Shown piece after piece: positions 1 through 12,320 of a DNA stretch of 64,000 nt; within the stretch, counting starts at the first letter, position 1; each line of letters opens with the position of its first letter. The notes beneath the pieces are model-generated. The model worked only from the letters and a program-made list of their open reading frames with translations, searched no databases and was not told the origin of the DNA. The translations under genes and the position numbers were made by a program. Source of the DNA: Sabethes cyaneus (lineage: Eukaryota > Arthropoda > Insecta > Diptera > Culicidae); the NCBI RefSeq assembly GCF_943734655.1, contig NC_071355.1, forward strand, positions 239,206,027 through 239,270,026. The letters are read 5' to 3'.

Positions 1-119
1 GATGACATCACTTTTGTATTGCTTTTGACTGATGGAGAGGAGCGCAATCCTGTTGGAAGCGGTAGTTTGAATCTAGAATAATTTCGTAGTATAAATTAGC
101 AAATGATTCTTGTTTTATG

Positions 120-1440
120 CAGTAACTAGTTCAATCTCCGATCTTACTTGGGGCTCCCCCCTCCCAGTCACTTGCACATCTATTATCGGTGTGGAAATTC
201 CTAAAATTCCAGAAAAAAAAACCTTTTTCTTCTTTTGAACCTATTTTCCCCTGTTCGGTGTCCCTTTTTTGCTCCCCAACCACTTGTACACCTGTTTTTT
301 TTCCCCACCAATGCTCTTATTTTCCCTAATTTGAACGTTTCTCCATATTAGCCCGTATCTTTTTTTCTAACTTGAGCATCCCTAACTTGACAAGCTAGTC
401 AGCCTCCTCTCCCCTGCCTAGTAAGCTCATTCTCCTTTGTCCCATAGTTACAAAGACGAAAACTAAAAATGTTCAAAAACTCTGTAACAATTGAGATTTG
501 ACCATATGCGTAGAAGCATTTTTTTCGTCAAATATGGCCCTCTATCACCCCCTGAAACTAAGCTACCTAACACCCTGTATAGCTGTTCCTTTTCCAGAAA
601 TATCTATAAACCTTATCAAAACCTTATTTTGATCTTCCCCTTAGTAGTGTATCCCTTCCATCTTTCTAGACCCCATTTTTTGTCTCTCAACTGCTTGTAT
701 AAATGTTATTGGTCTGCATGTAAGAGAGACGCCACCTCTTTGGCCTTTTCCTTTCCTTTTTGTCATCCCTCTGACCATTCTATCAAGCCAAAAATCCATA
801 TGCTAAGTTTGGTGGAGAATGGTTCTGGTGTTTCGGAGTTATGGCACAACACATACATATAGATCAGGTGTTCTGCTTTCCCTTCTGTCAACCCTCCCCT
901 GCTGTTCAACTCCCTCTTTTTATCCTACAGTCGGTTATATATATGTTTTCTCACCGAAAACTCCTCAGCCAGTGAGAACAAATTTTTTCCTTATTCAGAC
1001 GTCCCCATTTCCCCCTTTGTACCGTCCAGTTAGCTACGAGATTCGATGTTGGTCTAACAAACTAGCCGTCGTATGTTCGAATCTCGGCTGGGTGCTGCTG
1101 CTAAAGTCAGCAGGATCGTTGCACTAGCCCCGTAATTGTCCTTACTCTGCGAAGTCTGTCGATAATAAAGGGTAATGTCTAAGGATGGTTATACCCAAGG
1201 CTTTGCTTTGCTTTCCCCTTTTGAAAAATATCACAGCTCTTGTCCTTCAGCCATTTCAGCCATACAACCGTTATCGTTTTAAATGCAAGAAAAACGCAGA
1301 CCTTTATACTTATTTGGACTTCCCCTTTCTCTTGCTCGAAATCACCCCCCCCCCCCCTTTGTCAATTCCCTGTACTGATTCCCTTATGTCAGGGAATATG
1401 GTGAAGAACCACCAATGCGTTCAGGAGTTGTGACGGAACA
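120..1440. repeat. CT-rich dispersed repeat block
   Basis: The block is pyrimidine-rich with recurring phrases (tcccttatgtcaggga, caagtttggtggagaa, ttcggagttatgg). The same phrases build the minisatellite at 17170-17860. The stretch near 131-230 (cttacttggggctccc, cacttgcacatct) has clear relatives at 16310-16560 and 45525-45690. Short open frames across it are low-complexity artefacts. A SINE-like copy lies inside at 1030-1215, and a C13-type homopolymer sits near 1346. I cannot assign the family to a named element. It behaves as an old dispersed repeat whose 3' unit can be tandemly amplified. Confidence 0.5.
1030..1215 (+). mobile_element. tRNA-derived SINE-like copy
   Basis: The sequence GTTCGAATC at 1075-1083 is a good RNA polymerase III B-box, with a weaker A-box-like stretch about 25 bp upstream. 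The body then runs ...gcactagccccg...ctctgcgaagtctgtcgataa...ggctttgctttgcttt. The same body segments recur at 48378-48447 (+) and, reverse-complemented, at 61805-61965. This shows a dispersed short interspersed element. Mosquito genomes carry tRNA-related SINEs of this general layout, but family assignment needs a library search. Confidence 0.55.
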
Positions 1441-2019
1441 TATATACATACTCACGTTTACTTTTATATATTTAAAAGATGATTAGTGATGATTCGATAA
1501 AAAGTAGTAGAACTGTGACATTTCGTAAAATTCCACCCCTAACAGTGGCTCGTGACGCGCTTTTTATTCAAATCTTAATGAAGTGCAATTAGACTGGGAA
1601 ACGCCACCTTGAGCAAATCTCATATTCTTACCCAAGCAGCACACTTTTGGCTTTTTTAGTAGAAGAAACTTATTTACGACTAAAATTGGTTCTAAATCGG
1701 CTGCCATAACTGCTTTATAACAGTGGTGTTAGTAGGGTACACATAGTGGCCCATAGAACTCAATAATGTTTGAACAGTCTGGTTTTGGTTCAAGAAATTC
1801 ATAGCTAGTGCGGTGCGAATCGACACGTAGAGCAGTTGAGCACCCAACAGGTTCTTATGAGTAATCTCAAGAATGGAACGCACTAAGGAGCTCTTCTTGT
1901 TCAGTATCTGTATCACGGAATTTTCTGCCGATTCGGAATATAGTGCCAAGCTGATGATACGCTTGATATTGATAATAAAGGTATAGTATTGTCTAAACGA
2001 TACTTGGCTATTCGGTACA
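1441..2019. other. intronic DNA, nothing recognised
   Basis: This is AT-rich sequence between the CT-rich repeat and a LINE scrap. An 85-codon open frame on the - strand at 1692-1949 looks amino-acid-like in composition. I recognise no domain in it, it has no splice context, and it adjoins the LINE fragment. It may be a diverged extension of that element. Confidence 0.3.
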
Positions 2020-2420
2020 ACTCCTAGATCCGTTACATTGGTACTACGCTGTAGTACTCAAATACCAGACGTTGTGTTTTACGGCCAAAAGTGATAACAG
2101 TGCATTTCTGAATATATACGATTAGAGTTGCACCAGTCCGCAAATAAATTGGTAAACATTCTGTTATGGTTTCAATTGGCAAATAAATTTTTATATCATC
2201 AACATAGCACAGCCTTGTTTTCGGAGGCAACAATCGAGTGACGTCGTTTACGAACAGCGAGACTAGCAAAGGCCCCAAAATGCTACCTCGTGGAATTCCA
2301 GAACCACCCTGGAACCATCTCGATTGAGTAGAGCCCAATTAAAGGGCGATTTAACGATTGCGTAGATATGAGCTAAGCCAGGAAAGCAAACTAGTTGCCA
2401 ATCCCAATTTATCGCCTAAT
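2020..2420 (-). pseudogene. LINE reverse-transcriptase fragment
   Basis: The - strand frame 2033-2338 contains the non-LTR reverse-transcriptase block SGIPRGSILGPLL...FVNDVT, then LCYVDDIKIY, which is the catalytic YxDD box written as YVDD. Downstream ...CTVITFGRK matches the usual AKC.VITFGRK segment. Upstream DNA to about 2420 continues the element in broken frame (LATSLLSWLSSYLR). Only the palm region of a roughly 900-residue protein survives. It is related in type to the LINE at 46305-47800. It is a dead fragment. Confidence 0.8.
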
Positions 2421-2438
2421 TCTACTTCTACTTTATCG

Positions 2439-3340
2439 CCTAATTCTGCGCACTTTCTTGCCCATGTTCCTAATTCTGCGCATGTTTGTTCCAAATTCAG
2501 TGCACCTATAAAGTAACAATAAAAGCTCATGCTATGTGGTTTATGTTTTTATACGTTGAAAGCACACCAAAAACCCGGCATTAGCCATTACCACAATTAA
2601 ATCCATGATCCGGCCTTCTTGTGCTAGCACAGGAATGTTGTTATCATTTTAAATATTTTATTCTCGATAACGTGAGGGGCAAATTAAATCGGATGTTCTG
2701 CATACTGAGCATTACACTTTAGACTAATACTTAAAATTCTGTTTTCGTATAGAAACCTCTTTCCCACTCCCTGACAGCTTCATGAAGTTGGATATTCAAA
2801 CAACTCAGAAGACATGGTTTCATGAATTCGCGCTCGTAGGTTCGGACCCCGAGCCGCAGCACAGGATTCCAATCAATGCAAGTTAAAAGTTCTAATTGAA
2901 TTTTCATGCCTCTATACCTCAGCCATTTGGGTGAGGAACAATTAGGAACATGAAAAAAAAATCTGTGCTTAAATCTGCGCACTACTGCATCGCACTGTTC
3001 TAACGAAAGCAATGCGTGCAATCACTCTTTTTGTCTAAAACATGACTAGAACTAATTATTCTTTCTAATTATGCTGGGTAATTTGATCATTGCAAAGAAT
3101 TTCGTTCATAAATTTGTTAATTTTCTAGAATGACAGTTTTAGCATTGGTGCTATCGACGTTGTTTTCTGACGTAAAAAATACTTTCAGTTTCACTTTAAT
3201 TTATGTCGCTCTCAAATATTATGGCCCGTTTGTGAACAATGGCGTAATATTCAACAGACATTTATAAAAAATAACGCAATGATCATAGTTATGCACAATG
3301 TTAAAAAATACTTATATAAAGAAAAATGCGCAGAATTAGG
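2439..3340. mobile_element. TIR element of about 0.9 kb
   Basis: The left end carries CCTAATTCTGCGCA twice (2439-2452 and 2469-2482). The right end has the exact reverse complement, TGCGCAGAATTAGG, at 3327-3340. The inside is non-coding or weakly coding; a 96-codon frame at 2731-3021 (-) is unrecognised. I see no clean target duplication. I infer a non-autonomous DNA transposon with duplicated subterminal repeats, but the class is unknown. Confidence 0.5.
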
Positions 3341-3582
3341 AGCGGTCACGGTACTAGAGAGCGAACTCCGACGAATTCGTTCCCTAACTCGTTCTATCGT
3401 GGTTTTGATTCGAATCATGGACAAAGATGTATGTCTTTGACTGATTTTATACGCACCTTATTTTGGTGCGAACGATAAATTTTCCCTTGATAGACCAACC
3501 CAAGTAACATTTCGAGTTTTATTGCATTCTTATAATGGTATTTATGACCAATTTCGGTCATAAAAACCATCAGTATCTAGAA

Positions 3583-3839
3583 TCTCAGGGGAGACAAGAC
3601 GTGAAGGAGGAAGAGCGAAAAATTAGGTAAGGGAGGGTTGTTGAAGCAACGCTTATTAAGTTTGTATAACGTCCGTTTTTACCCAAGCTCTAAGGAAACA
3701 AACTATAATGGGAGCCAATTGTCACCGGAATTCGGTTGGGTAATGAGGAACGCTATACAAACTTAATAATCGTTGCTCCAATAACCCTACCTTACCTAAT
3801 TTTCTGCTCTTTTTCCTTCACGCATTGTCTCCCTGGAGA
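3583..3839. mobile_element. foldback MITE, about 88 bp arms
   Basis: The left arm 3583-3671 and right arm 3751-3839 are near-perfect reverse complements. Shared pieces are GTGAAGGA, AATTAGGTAAGG and TTATTAAGTTTGTATA. About 80 bp separates the arms. Weaker complementarity continues a few bases outward (agtatct). It has no coding capacity and is a typical hairpin MITE. Confidence 0.8.
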
Positions 3840-4074
3840 TACTATCAACACCTTTGTTTTATTACTTTCTTCTACCGCGCCCTTCGTCGATTGTAAAAAA
3901 CTACCGGTATTAAAAATAAAAGGGTGAAAAATGGAACTTTTACTTTTTTCCAAGTGACTTTTGCTTTCACTTTATCATTTGTGGTCTTCAGCACTTTTGT
4001 TCGTGTAAATATTCCCCTTCATCTAAAACTGTCAAAAGTTTGTCCCCGCTTGCTATGATGAAAATAAAAAAAAT

Positions 4075-4975
4075 ACTTTTTGTATAAGGAAACATAGACA
4101 TAGTTTCTACAGCAAAGTTGTAAATAATGTAAAAACAAGCAACTTTGCTGAAGAAATAAATTTTTTATCTTTATTAAGTGTTGAACTATAGGGCATATTC
4201 TTTAAACCTTCTTTAAAAATTGATTTTTCATATTTAGCTTTTCTTAGTTGCATTCTACAAGAATACAAAGTTCTAGGCAATTATCGAAGCACTCAAAATA
4301 CACGTTTTTACAGAAGACCACAAATCTCTTGTACTTTTACTTGCTGAGTTATCGCATATTCAAGCTTTAAATTTTCATAGCTTCACGAGCGCATGGGGTA
4401 AAATAGGGCAAGCGTATTTATGAAATCAGCGCTTCAGCTTAAAGCTTAAGTCGAGTACTATAAACTTATATGACTTCCACTTGTCCCCAACCACCCAAAT
4501 GAGAGTACGGAAAGCATACGTTTTATGTGTTTCGCATTCGCTGTAGGCTCGATACACATCCATTCTTTTGTGTTAGTGGATAGACACATGGTTTCTTCGG
4601 CAAAGTTACAGAAAATATAAAGGCAAACAATTTTGCTAAAGAAATGACATTTCTATATCTATCGAGTGCAGAGCTATAGAGCATTTTCTTTACAAATTCT
4701 TTAAAGATTAGTTTTTCATACTTAGCTCATGTTGGTTGTATTTTACAAGAGTATATGGTTCTAGGCGATTATTGAAGGACTCAAAACACATGCTTTCGCA
4801 GAAGGTTGCAAATCTCTAGGACCTTTCCTTATAAAGCTATCGCTTATATAAGCTTTATTTTTCTTTAACTTCACGAGCCAAAAGCGATAAAGTCCTAGAA
4901 ATTTGCAATCTTCTGGAAAAACGTGTATTTTGAGTCCTTCAAGAATCGCCCAGAACCACATATTCTTGTGCAGCA
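4075..4975. repeat. duplicated AT-rich repeat with inverted third copy
   Basis: A unit at about 4075-4400 recurs at about 4580-4870. Shared pieces include gcaaagtt, aaacaa..tttgctgaagaaat, tttttcatacttagct, gttctaggc.attat.gaag and actcaaaacaca. The stretch 4870-4965 is a partial reverse-complement copy (cctagaaatttgcaatcttctg, tttgagtccttcaag). The copies have diverged by roughly a quarter. This is probably a collapsed foldback or tandem element. The AAAGTT/AACTTT motif is shared with foldbacks elsewhere in the window. Confidence 0.55.
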
Positions 4976-4999
4976 AAAGAAACTTCGATAAAAGTTCCG

Positions 5000-7900
5000 C
5001 TTTTCGTCCTTTTGGACCACTGTGCGATGTGGTTAAGCTTCCTTAAAAGCATGACTGACTTCAAACTCACAAAAATTGATTTACTTAAAACACAAATTTA
5101 TCATTATTTCTTGTTTTTTGAGTCCATGATTGCACAAACAAACAGTCTTCTCAAACAAACAGCATCAACCTCAAATGTCAAACCACTACACTTTCGACAG
5201 AAAATTCACATTTTGGTAAACCTGAATTGATAAGAAATAATCCTGTCACCCTGTAAAAGTAATAAGTGAAAAATTCGATCCTGGTTTGGCCTTGATTGGG
5301 TGATTCTACTCATTACTTAAAACCATTTTGTTAGTGTTTCCAAATTTCGTAAATCACACTGTAATGTTAGTTTAAAAAAGTACAGGGTGACTTCTTTTCA
5401 GAACTAATTTCTAGAACCTTAACCACACAAAAGCTACCCGGTAATGATGTTCCCCGCATCTGATTACGGAATCTTCCCAAAATGGATCCAACAATACGGT
5501 CGTTTCGGTGCAGCAGTGATTGATTCGGGCGGCCATTGCGAACACGATTAGGCCCGACGGGCCACTGCACTGCAGCGCAGTGCTATGTGGTCAGTGCAGA
5601 ATCGGACTCAAAACGTACCAAGCAGAACTATTATCATTTGAATTGTAATTCATTTGAAATCCTTCGGGGCGGTTTCTCTTCATGATGGAAGCCCTTTGAT
5701 GGTTCATGATTTGTCGATTACAATCGGACGGACCCGGACCGATCACGATTCAGTCGGCAGAAGAAATCAGTTGAGCACACCGGCGGCGGTCACTGTGTGG
5801 ACCGGAATGTAGCGTAATGGTATTTCCTCCCTGCCCCGCACACACTCTCTCACACACATTTACCGCCCGCGAGCCTTTCAACATTTCTGGTAGAACGGAC
5901 AAAAGTATGCCCCACAGTCATACGGACAGAACGAGAATTGAAATGTTGGATTCCGAAGTTTTGCGTTCCCACTGCATAATCGTAAGTGGTGGGGCGTAGC
6001 AAACCTGAACTGGTTGTCCGGTTCGGAATGCAATATGTTCAAAAAAAGAAAGAAAAAGCGAGAGTATTTGCATTGATGATATGGCATTTCGTGTCGGGTC
6101 CATTCTTTCTGCGATCTGATATCGGCAGTTCGTTTGTTTTTTTTTGTTTCATTTTAACGCCAAGTGAAGTTGGCAACATTGCCCGGATCGGTCGACCTGC
6201 AGCTGCCCTCAAGAGTAATTTGAAAACGTCCAACAGTAGCGCATAAGTATAATGTTTTGTCCTCGCGATAGCCAAGAACCATTTAATGGCTCTCACGAAG
6301 GCCGCCGATCGAATCGCTGGGGGGAGGCGGTGACGGAGGCGGCGGGTGGGAAGAATTGCATCAGAAGTTCCTCGTTGTTTAACCGTTTAAGTCGAAGATG
6401 AGTGACGATTGTCTGCTGCGGCGTTGTGCGCATTTCCTGAACCCTTCGCCTCTCGGTAATTACCGGTTTGCTCAATGATCGTTTCATTTAGTCCCGTGGG
6501 GGCAATTGGAGATATGTTTTTATATGGAATTTATCGCACTGTACAATGTGTAAAGCGGAATGCAAATGAATTATTCAATTTAGCTCGGGGTAGAATTATT
6601 TCTCGCATTGAAATGTTCGCGAGTGAAATGATCGCACCAACCCAACCGGTACCGACCTACAACAGTCGAAATGCGAGCTTCCCTCGCGAGGGTCAGCGTT
6701 GTTCCTAATTGATATGCCTCTGGTTAAATGGGCACTATTCTAATTGTACGACAAAACGACTGGGGCTTCCGGATGGTATCAGTCGCACCAACCCCAGGAC
6801 CCGCATTGGTGTGACCACCGCAAAAGAGAACTTCTGTCTGTCTGTAAGCATATCTTAATGAAGCTTTTCGTCATGTCAATAAATCATTTTCTAATTGTAC
6901 CAAACGCTCTAAACTTGTTCGCCCCAACCCTTTACTGATCGCTGGCTCGAACGATCAGTCTTCGGCTGCCGGATCAGCCAGCGACGTGTTCAATTACACT
7001 CGACATGCAAAACTCAAATTCACAAGTGCACTCCAACTGTTTAGAAGCTTATCAGCTCCCGCGGATCGCGATCTGCCGCAGCCCGCAGCATAATAGCTAC
7101 CAATTTCTACTGGATTTTTATGCATACAGCGCAATCCCATGCAGCAGAAAAAAAGAGCAGATACCAGACAACGCAGCAGGCGGCGGCAGAGGTGAAGGAA
7201 GCACGCAGAGTAACAGCGCCATTCGCCTAATCAGTGTGCGATCGCGCAGTTTATTCGTTGCGCTGTTCGGTGGTTGGATTTTCGCCTCGGCACAAATCTG
7301 CATCTAGGTATCAATTGCACTCGCGCGCGGAATCCAATCGTGGACCGAGTTGAGGAGAGCTTGCTGAATGCAACGGCAGTCAACAGTCCGCACCCGATTG
7401 TTGCCACCGTACCCGGTTTTGCTGGAAATTTGCCAAAAGCAAAACAAGGACAGGCCCCTAGATGAGGTTCCCCGGTGAAAGAAGGCTGGTTGGGGGCCGG
7501 AGGAAGATGCAATTTTGCGCAACTCTTATCTCCACCGTAGCAGTATGGCATGGCACGCTGCCACTCTCTAGTCCGTGCGTTGAATGTGTTTCTGCTTCGA
7601 GCTAAATAGAATCATTTTCTGATTCGCAGCCTACTATGGGCTAGTAAATACTAGTAAACACGAGTGCCTTATTGCGGTCGGATGATTTAGGTGGAATCGA
7701 TACGGTGCTCCTGCTTGCTCCCCCCCCCCCCTGGGGGTGACCGTCAGCTGATTCTTGGTTGATCCCGGCAAGGTTCCTTCAGCAAGGCGATTAGCAAAAA
7801 CAAAAACATATGAACCGACGAGTGTCGGAGCGAATATGCAACGGACGGTCTTTTGTTCCCGTGATTCATAGTTTACATGCCGATATGTACAACATTATTA

Positions 7901-8800
7901 AACGCGGTAGAATAATATAATGATGAACAAACAGGCCCTCCTAGAGGAGAGCGGAGGGGACCGACGGATGGCAATCCGTTGGATTTTGCTTCAATAACAA
8001 TAACAGCAGCACTGCCCAGAATGCATTTCAGCACGAGTGTCGCGAGGCGACGAAGACAAACGATGGACACGGACACGGTGCTGCTGGTGGTGGCGCGTTG
8101 GTGCGGAATTTAAATGCTCGTTTCTCACTCCTTCGTCGGTGGTTTTCTTGGTTTGTGGCGATGCCGATGGGTGGAGGAGGGTGCCAGTGGTTGTGACCTC
8201 ATAACGACATAATATACGACAGGAATGGAGTGCAACGAAAAACGGCAGCTCGAAACGAAAAAAAATGGGAGCAAGAAAACAGTAGCCGTAGCTTGCCTGC
8301 GAGTCGACGCTTCAATAATAAATATGGGCGTACGGAAGCATAACACAATAGTACATATAAAATATGCGTTCCAGCAGGAGTTGTGCAGTGTAATCAATGC
8401 AGTGAATAATGAGTGTTGCAAAATTATCCCGACAGCAACGGTTGGGTTTCCGGGGGGAAAATTTCTGCCGGCTGGCCGAAACATGATTTAAAGGTGGCGG
8501 ACATGTTGATGTTGATGAAGATATCGGCATCAGCGGAATGAAGAACGAAATGGCTAATTTCAGTCGGTACGTGTGTGAAACGTTACCCGTGTTAGGTTAC
8601 CAATACTGGTGGAATTACTTTTGCCTTGTATATTGAATTTGCAATCATCATTCACCAAGTGGAACGCGCCTTTATGGCAATTTAGAAACAACATTCGTCA
8701 ACTAATATGATTCGGAAGAGCCTACCATTGCCAGTGAAGCAAAAATCACATCAGTCTAGGTCCACTGACTGGGCTCGGAACACAAGGCATACGGGCAAAT
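5000..8800. other. low-repeat intronic block 1
   Basis: No internal repeats, TIRs or transposase/RT similarity were seen. Open frames occur on both strands in the more GC-rich part (about 5800-8500), but none shows a known domain or conserved splice pairing. Homopolymer C10 lies at about 7721. Mixed-composition islands rich in TAATT, GATCG and CAATT words sit within it. It is simplest to read this as non-coding dac intron, possibly with regulatory elements. Confidence 0.35.
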
Positions 8801-9085
8801 TTTCATTACTCATTTATCGCCTCCTTCTACTCACTTCTCACATCTCATTACACTACACATAACTCAGTTCTGATCAATCATTTCTCACTACTCACGTCTC
8901 ACTACTCACTTCTCATTATTCATTTCTCATTACACATTTCTTATTATAAATTTGTCACTTCTTATCGCTCATTTGTTACTTCTCACTACCCACTACTCAT
9001 TTCTCACTTCTCGGTACTTAATTTTTACTGCTAATAAGTCACTTTTGACTTCTCATTACTCACTTTGCATTTGCATTTTTGTATT
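8800..9085. repeat. degenerate CTCATT/CTCACT simple repeat
   Basis: This stretch consists of variations on TCATTACTCACTTCTCA over about 280 bp. It is a decayed short-period tandem array with no coding potential. Confidence 0.75.
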
Positions 9086-9604
9086 CAACTACTTATTTAG
9101 AGACCACGTTTAGAGTGAAGCGACTACAGGCAGTCATCCGGCAGCAGTGATGCCTGATCTACGGAAGTATCCGTAGTTCTATGGATTTACGAATCGTAAA
9201 TTTTGTGGAAAAGATTGAAAGTTTCATTTAGCGACAAAAAGTACAAGTACGCTACATGCAATGGATAATATCCCAAAAACCACCACTTTATTCTTTCTGA
9301 GAGAAAGAAGCGAATAGAATACTTTTCTTTAATGAGCAGTGTATTAAAAATGGAAGATTTGCTTTATTGCTGTTATGCTGTCAATAAAAACTAGCATTTT
9401 CCGATTTGACGGCAGATATTTATAATAATACTGATATTTTCCTGGTTGAAGTGTGGCAAAATGGCTAAATATTTTCATTTTTATTTTTTCACACATTTTG
9501 GCAGTTCCCCGATATGATTTCTGTAGTGCGATAGAACTTAAAAATCAAGCGAATAAGGTTGCTCTTTTTAATCAAGTAGAGAGAATCCTTGTTCAATGTG
9601 ACCT

Positions 9605-10400
9605 TTAATCCTTTAATCCTTCAGAAAGCGATGAAGAGATGACTAAACTAAATAGAAAAGACAACGAAGAGCCAGCAAAAGACAGCGCAATGTTGACAAA
9701 AATGTGACTAGAAGTCAATGGAACTGTGATGAAAATATGGCAAATATACGACAAAGACGACAAAAAACTGCAACAAAAACACGACAAAAAAATGGGAAAG
9801 AAGCATTCAAAAACTGTCAAACAGTCGATAAAACATGCAAAAAGTACTACGAATAGATGGCGAATATACGTCATTAAAAAGACACCGAAAGAACAACGAA
9901 AAGACAAGAAAAATACAATAATTTTGTTGTCTTGGCAACAAACTGGATAAAAGATGATAAAGAGAACTGGAGAAAAGATGATGAAGAGGAAGAAGAGGCG
10001 GCAAAATGTCATAGAACGAAAATACGATAAAAAGATGGCCAAAAACCATGAAAAGACGATAAAAATATAATAGAGAAATGACAAGGAGATGACGAATACG
10101 GAGAAAAGGCGCAGAAGTGAAGAAAAGTAAGCTAAAAGTTGAAAGAAGGCAAAAATATAGTTGAAAGACGCCAAAAAAAAACGTTACAAACAGTGACAAA
10201 AATGCCAAAAAAAAGCCATACAAAACGACGAAAAGACTGTAAATAGATGTAGCCTTTGGCTAAAGATATTAAAGAAACAAAAGTCAGCAAAACACAGACA
10301 GGCTATGCCAAAAAACGCTAACGACGGTACCATCAAACCAAAAATGCCACAAAAAGCAATAAATATGACAAACAAATCACTGAAAAGAGTTAAAAAGACG
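9605..10400. repeat. A-rich degenerate array (GACAAAAAATG type)
   Basis: A purine-rich + strand is dominated by variants of gacaaaaa/gatgaaaaa/gacgaaaa spaced every 10-20 bases. Related sequence resumes at about 10790-10850 and 11500-11700, on the far side of two inserted elements. Long frames here, such as the F/L/S-rich - strand frame at 9605-10174, are consequences of this composition and are not genes. It is best read as a diverged tandem array. Confidence 0.65.
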
Positions 10401-10776
10401 CCCAGCTAGCATTTTCATATGTATAAAAAAGATAGAAATCAGCATTACGTACAGATATACATGCTAATAAATCGTATTTGATGCGCAAAACTGGCTTACT
10501 CGTACTATTTTGGAGGCGATATACGTGATTACGAATAATTTTAAGCGTTACGACTATCTAAATATTTATATACGATGATATCCGGTTAAGCGCGACTCGC
10601 TCCGTACTGTTATGCGATTTTGTGCTGAAAATCGTATGTTTGTCAGTTATTATCATTATATACGATAGAAAATCAATTTGGTCCGATTTTATCAAGGCTT
10701 AGTTACGATTTCGAATTTGTTGAGAGATATTTACGATAATTTCCGTACATTGATATACGAGTTGGTGCTAGCTGGG
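10401..10776. mobile_element. 376 bp TIR element (CCCAGCTAGCA ends)
   Basis: CCCAGCTAGC at 10401-10410 pairs exactly with GCTAGCTGGG at 10767-10776, and the 11-bp CCCAGCTAGCA/TGCTAGCTGGG is perfect. It is inserted in the A-rich array. The interior is rich in TATACGAT and ATACGTGATTACG words. The phrase ggaggcgatatacgtg at about 10512 recurs at about 31465. It is non-coding and probably MITE-like. Confidence 0.65.
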
Positions 10777-10908
10777 CGATGATAGAATACCAGATGCTGA
10801 AAATAACGAAAAACTACCAACAAACGTTAAAAAACAACAAAAAAACGTGGGTCAACACGGTGTGTAGTGGTTAACATTCACATCTTTGACGATAAATCGG
10901 ATTACCTA

Positions 10909-11441
10909 CGAATGGCCGAAACACAAATGGCCGAATCACGAATGGCCGAATCACAAAAGGCTGAAACATGAATCGCCGAACGTCATATTATGCCGAAAAT
11001 AATCACGAACTTCAGTCTGCACAAATATTGGGTATATGCTGTCCTTACTCGTTGCCGCTCGTTCGGACTTAACTAAGGGATAATCCCTACTAGTCAGTAA
11101 ACCTAGGAAAATGCATGCACCTAAATAGTAATGGTTTCTGCGGGGGGCTGCCCCCCCGCAGTGGCCGGCGCTCCCGACGGCGGGTCACCGGCGCACACTC
11201 GCGGTCTGCGGCCGTCTCGCCCTGAATCATCCAGGAAATATTTGCTACTGACACGATCAATTGGCCTCGCATGAGCAATGAAAATTTTGTTGATTTGAAC
11301 ATTACGGGAAAATTCGGCCTTTCGTGATTCGGCTATTCATGATTCGGCCTTTCGTGATTCGGCCTTCGGTGACTGTTGTTGGAATTCGGCCGTTTGGATT
11401 TTGGCCATTCGTGATTCGGCCATTTGTGTTTCGGCCATTCG
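10909..11441. mobile_element. GGCCGAA-type TIR element, copy 1
   Basis: Perfect 39-bp terminal inverted repeats lie at 10909-10947 and 11403-11441. Each begins CGAATGGCCGAAACAC and is itself an internal tandem of a 13-15 bp AATGGCCGAA(A/T)CAC unit. Degenerate copies of the unit continue inward on both sides. The centre (about 11135-11225) is strikingly GC-rich, with a gggggg/cccccc stem. A second, interrupted copy is at 62465-63577. One terminal fragment lies inside the foldback loop at about 56580-56680. Confidence 0.8.
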
Positions 11442-12069
11442 GTACCAGCCGGTCTCAAATTCCAGTTCCACAGAAACCACGAATGACCCAAGCTGGTAAA
11501 GTGACTATTATGACATTAAAACAAACAAACAAACGACAAGTAGATGACAATAATGGTGGAAAAGTTGACGGAGTACACTTAGCAAAACAAAAAAAAAAAC
11601 GAAAAATTAAAGACAAAATACAAAATAAACAAACGAAGAAAAATGATAGAATTCTGAAAAATAAAGGCTAAAGGCGAATGACGAAAGTCAAGATTATGCG
11701 TTCTTAAATAATATAGAGGAAATTTGAAATGTATCATAAACTGATTCGATTCAAGAAAGTATTAATTTGTTTCAAATGCAACCAAGAATATCTCTGCGAT
11801 AAAAAATGTCACTTTTTAACAAAACGGAAAAACAGTTCATATGAAGAACAAATGTCGGTCAAACGTTCATTTAAATCAAAGGTTTGATTTAAAATTTGAC
11901 AAAATTTTATAATTTATAACCCTTTCCTCCGTGATTAAAACACAGATGGTAAAACTTCGGAGGATTTTTCTTTAGCAAAACCTGGCATCACTGCCACGCA
12001 GGTCCGTCCGTCTAGGTTTATGGGGGCCTCAATTTTGTGAGCTCAAGCAAATGTCAAAATCCGTCGAGA
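11442..12069. other. A-rich array continuation and unassigned DNA
   Basis: From 11500 to 11700 the A-rich gacaaaaa-type array resumes after the inserted GGCCGAA element, giving a spurious lysine-rich frame. From 11700 to 12069 the sequence is AT-rich and I recognise nothing in it. Confidence 0.4.
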
Positions 12070-12320
12070 AAAAATATTTTTACGAAAAGGCTACACGAAA
12101 GATGTTTGCCAGTAATTCATCATTTATCAATTTATTTTCATTTTCAAACTTAACTCACTTCAAAGGTTCGCAGCAGAGCCCGAAATCGTCGAAATAAATA
12201 TATGAAGCTGTTTCTCTCTTTCATTTCGCACTTGTTTCACTGTTTGGACTTGTTTCGTTTGTTGAACAGAATTCAAGTAAGCTTCAATTGAAGTTGGTGA
12301 TTGTTTCAATTAATGCACAA
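12070..12320. repeat. dispersed repeat, copy 1
   Basis: It shares an ordered series of blocks with 15800-16010: acgaaaaggctaca, catttatcaatttattttca, catcgtcgaaataa, cttgtt(t/c)ca.tgttt, and aattcaagtaagcttcaatt. The copies are in the same orientation and roughly 80 per cent similar. They flank the region containing the H2A pseudogene. No termini are evident. Confidence 0.65.

Noticed and set aside
5367..5570. 67-codon - strand frame near acagggtgacttctttt
   Set aside because: It looked briefly like a transposon terminus (acagggtg), but no inverted partner or transposase was found.
9605..10223. Long F/L/S-rich - strand frames resembling a membrane protein
   Set aside because: They are read from the complement of an A-rich degenerate array. 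There is no domain, no codon structure, and overlapping frames look alike.
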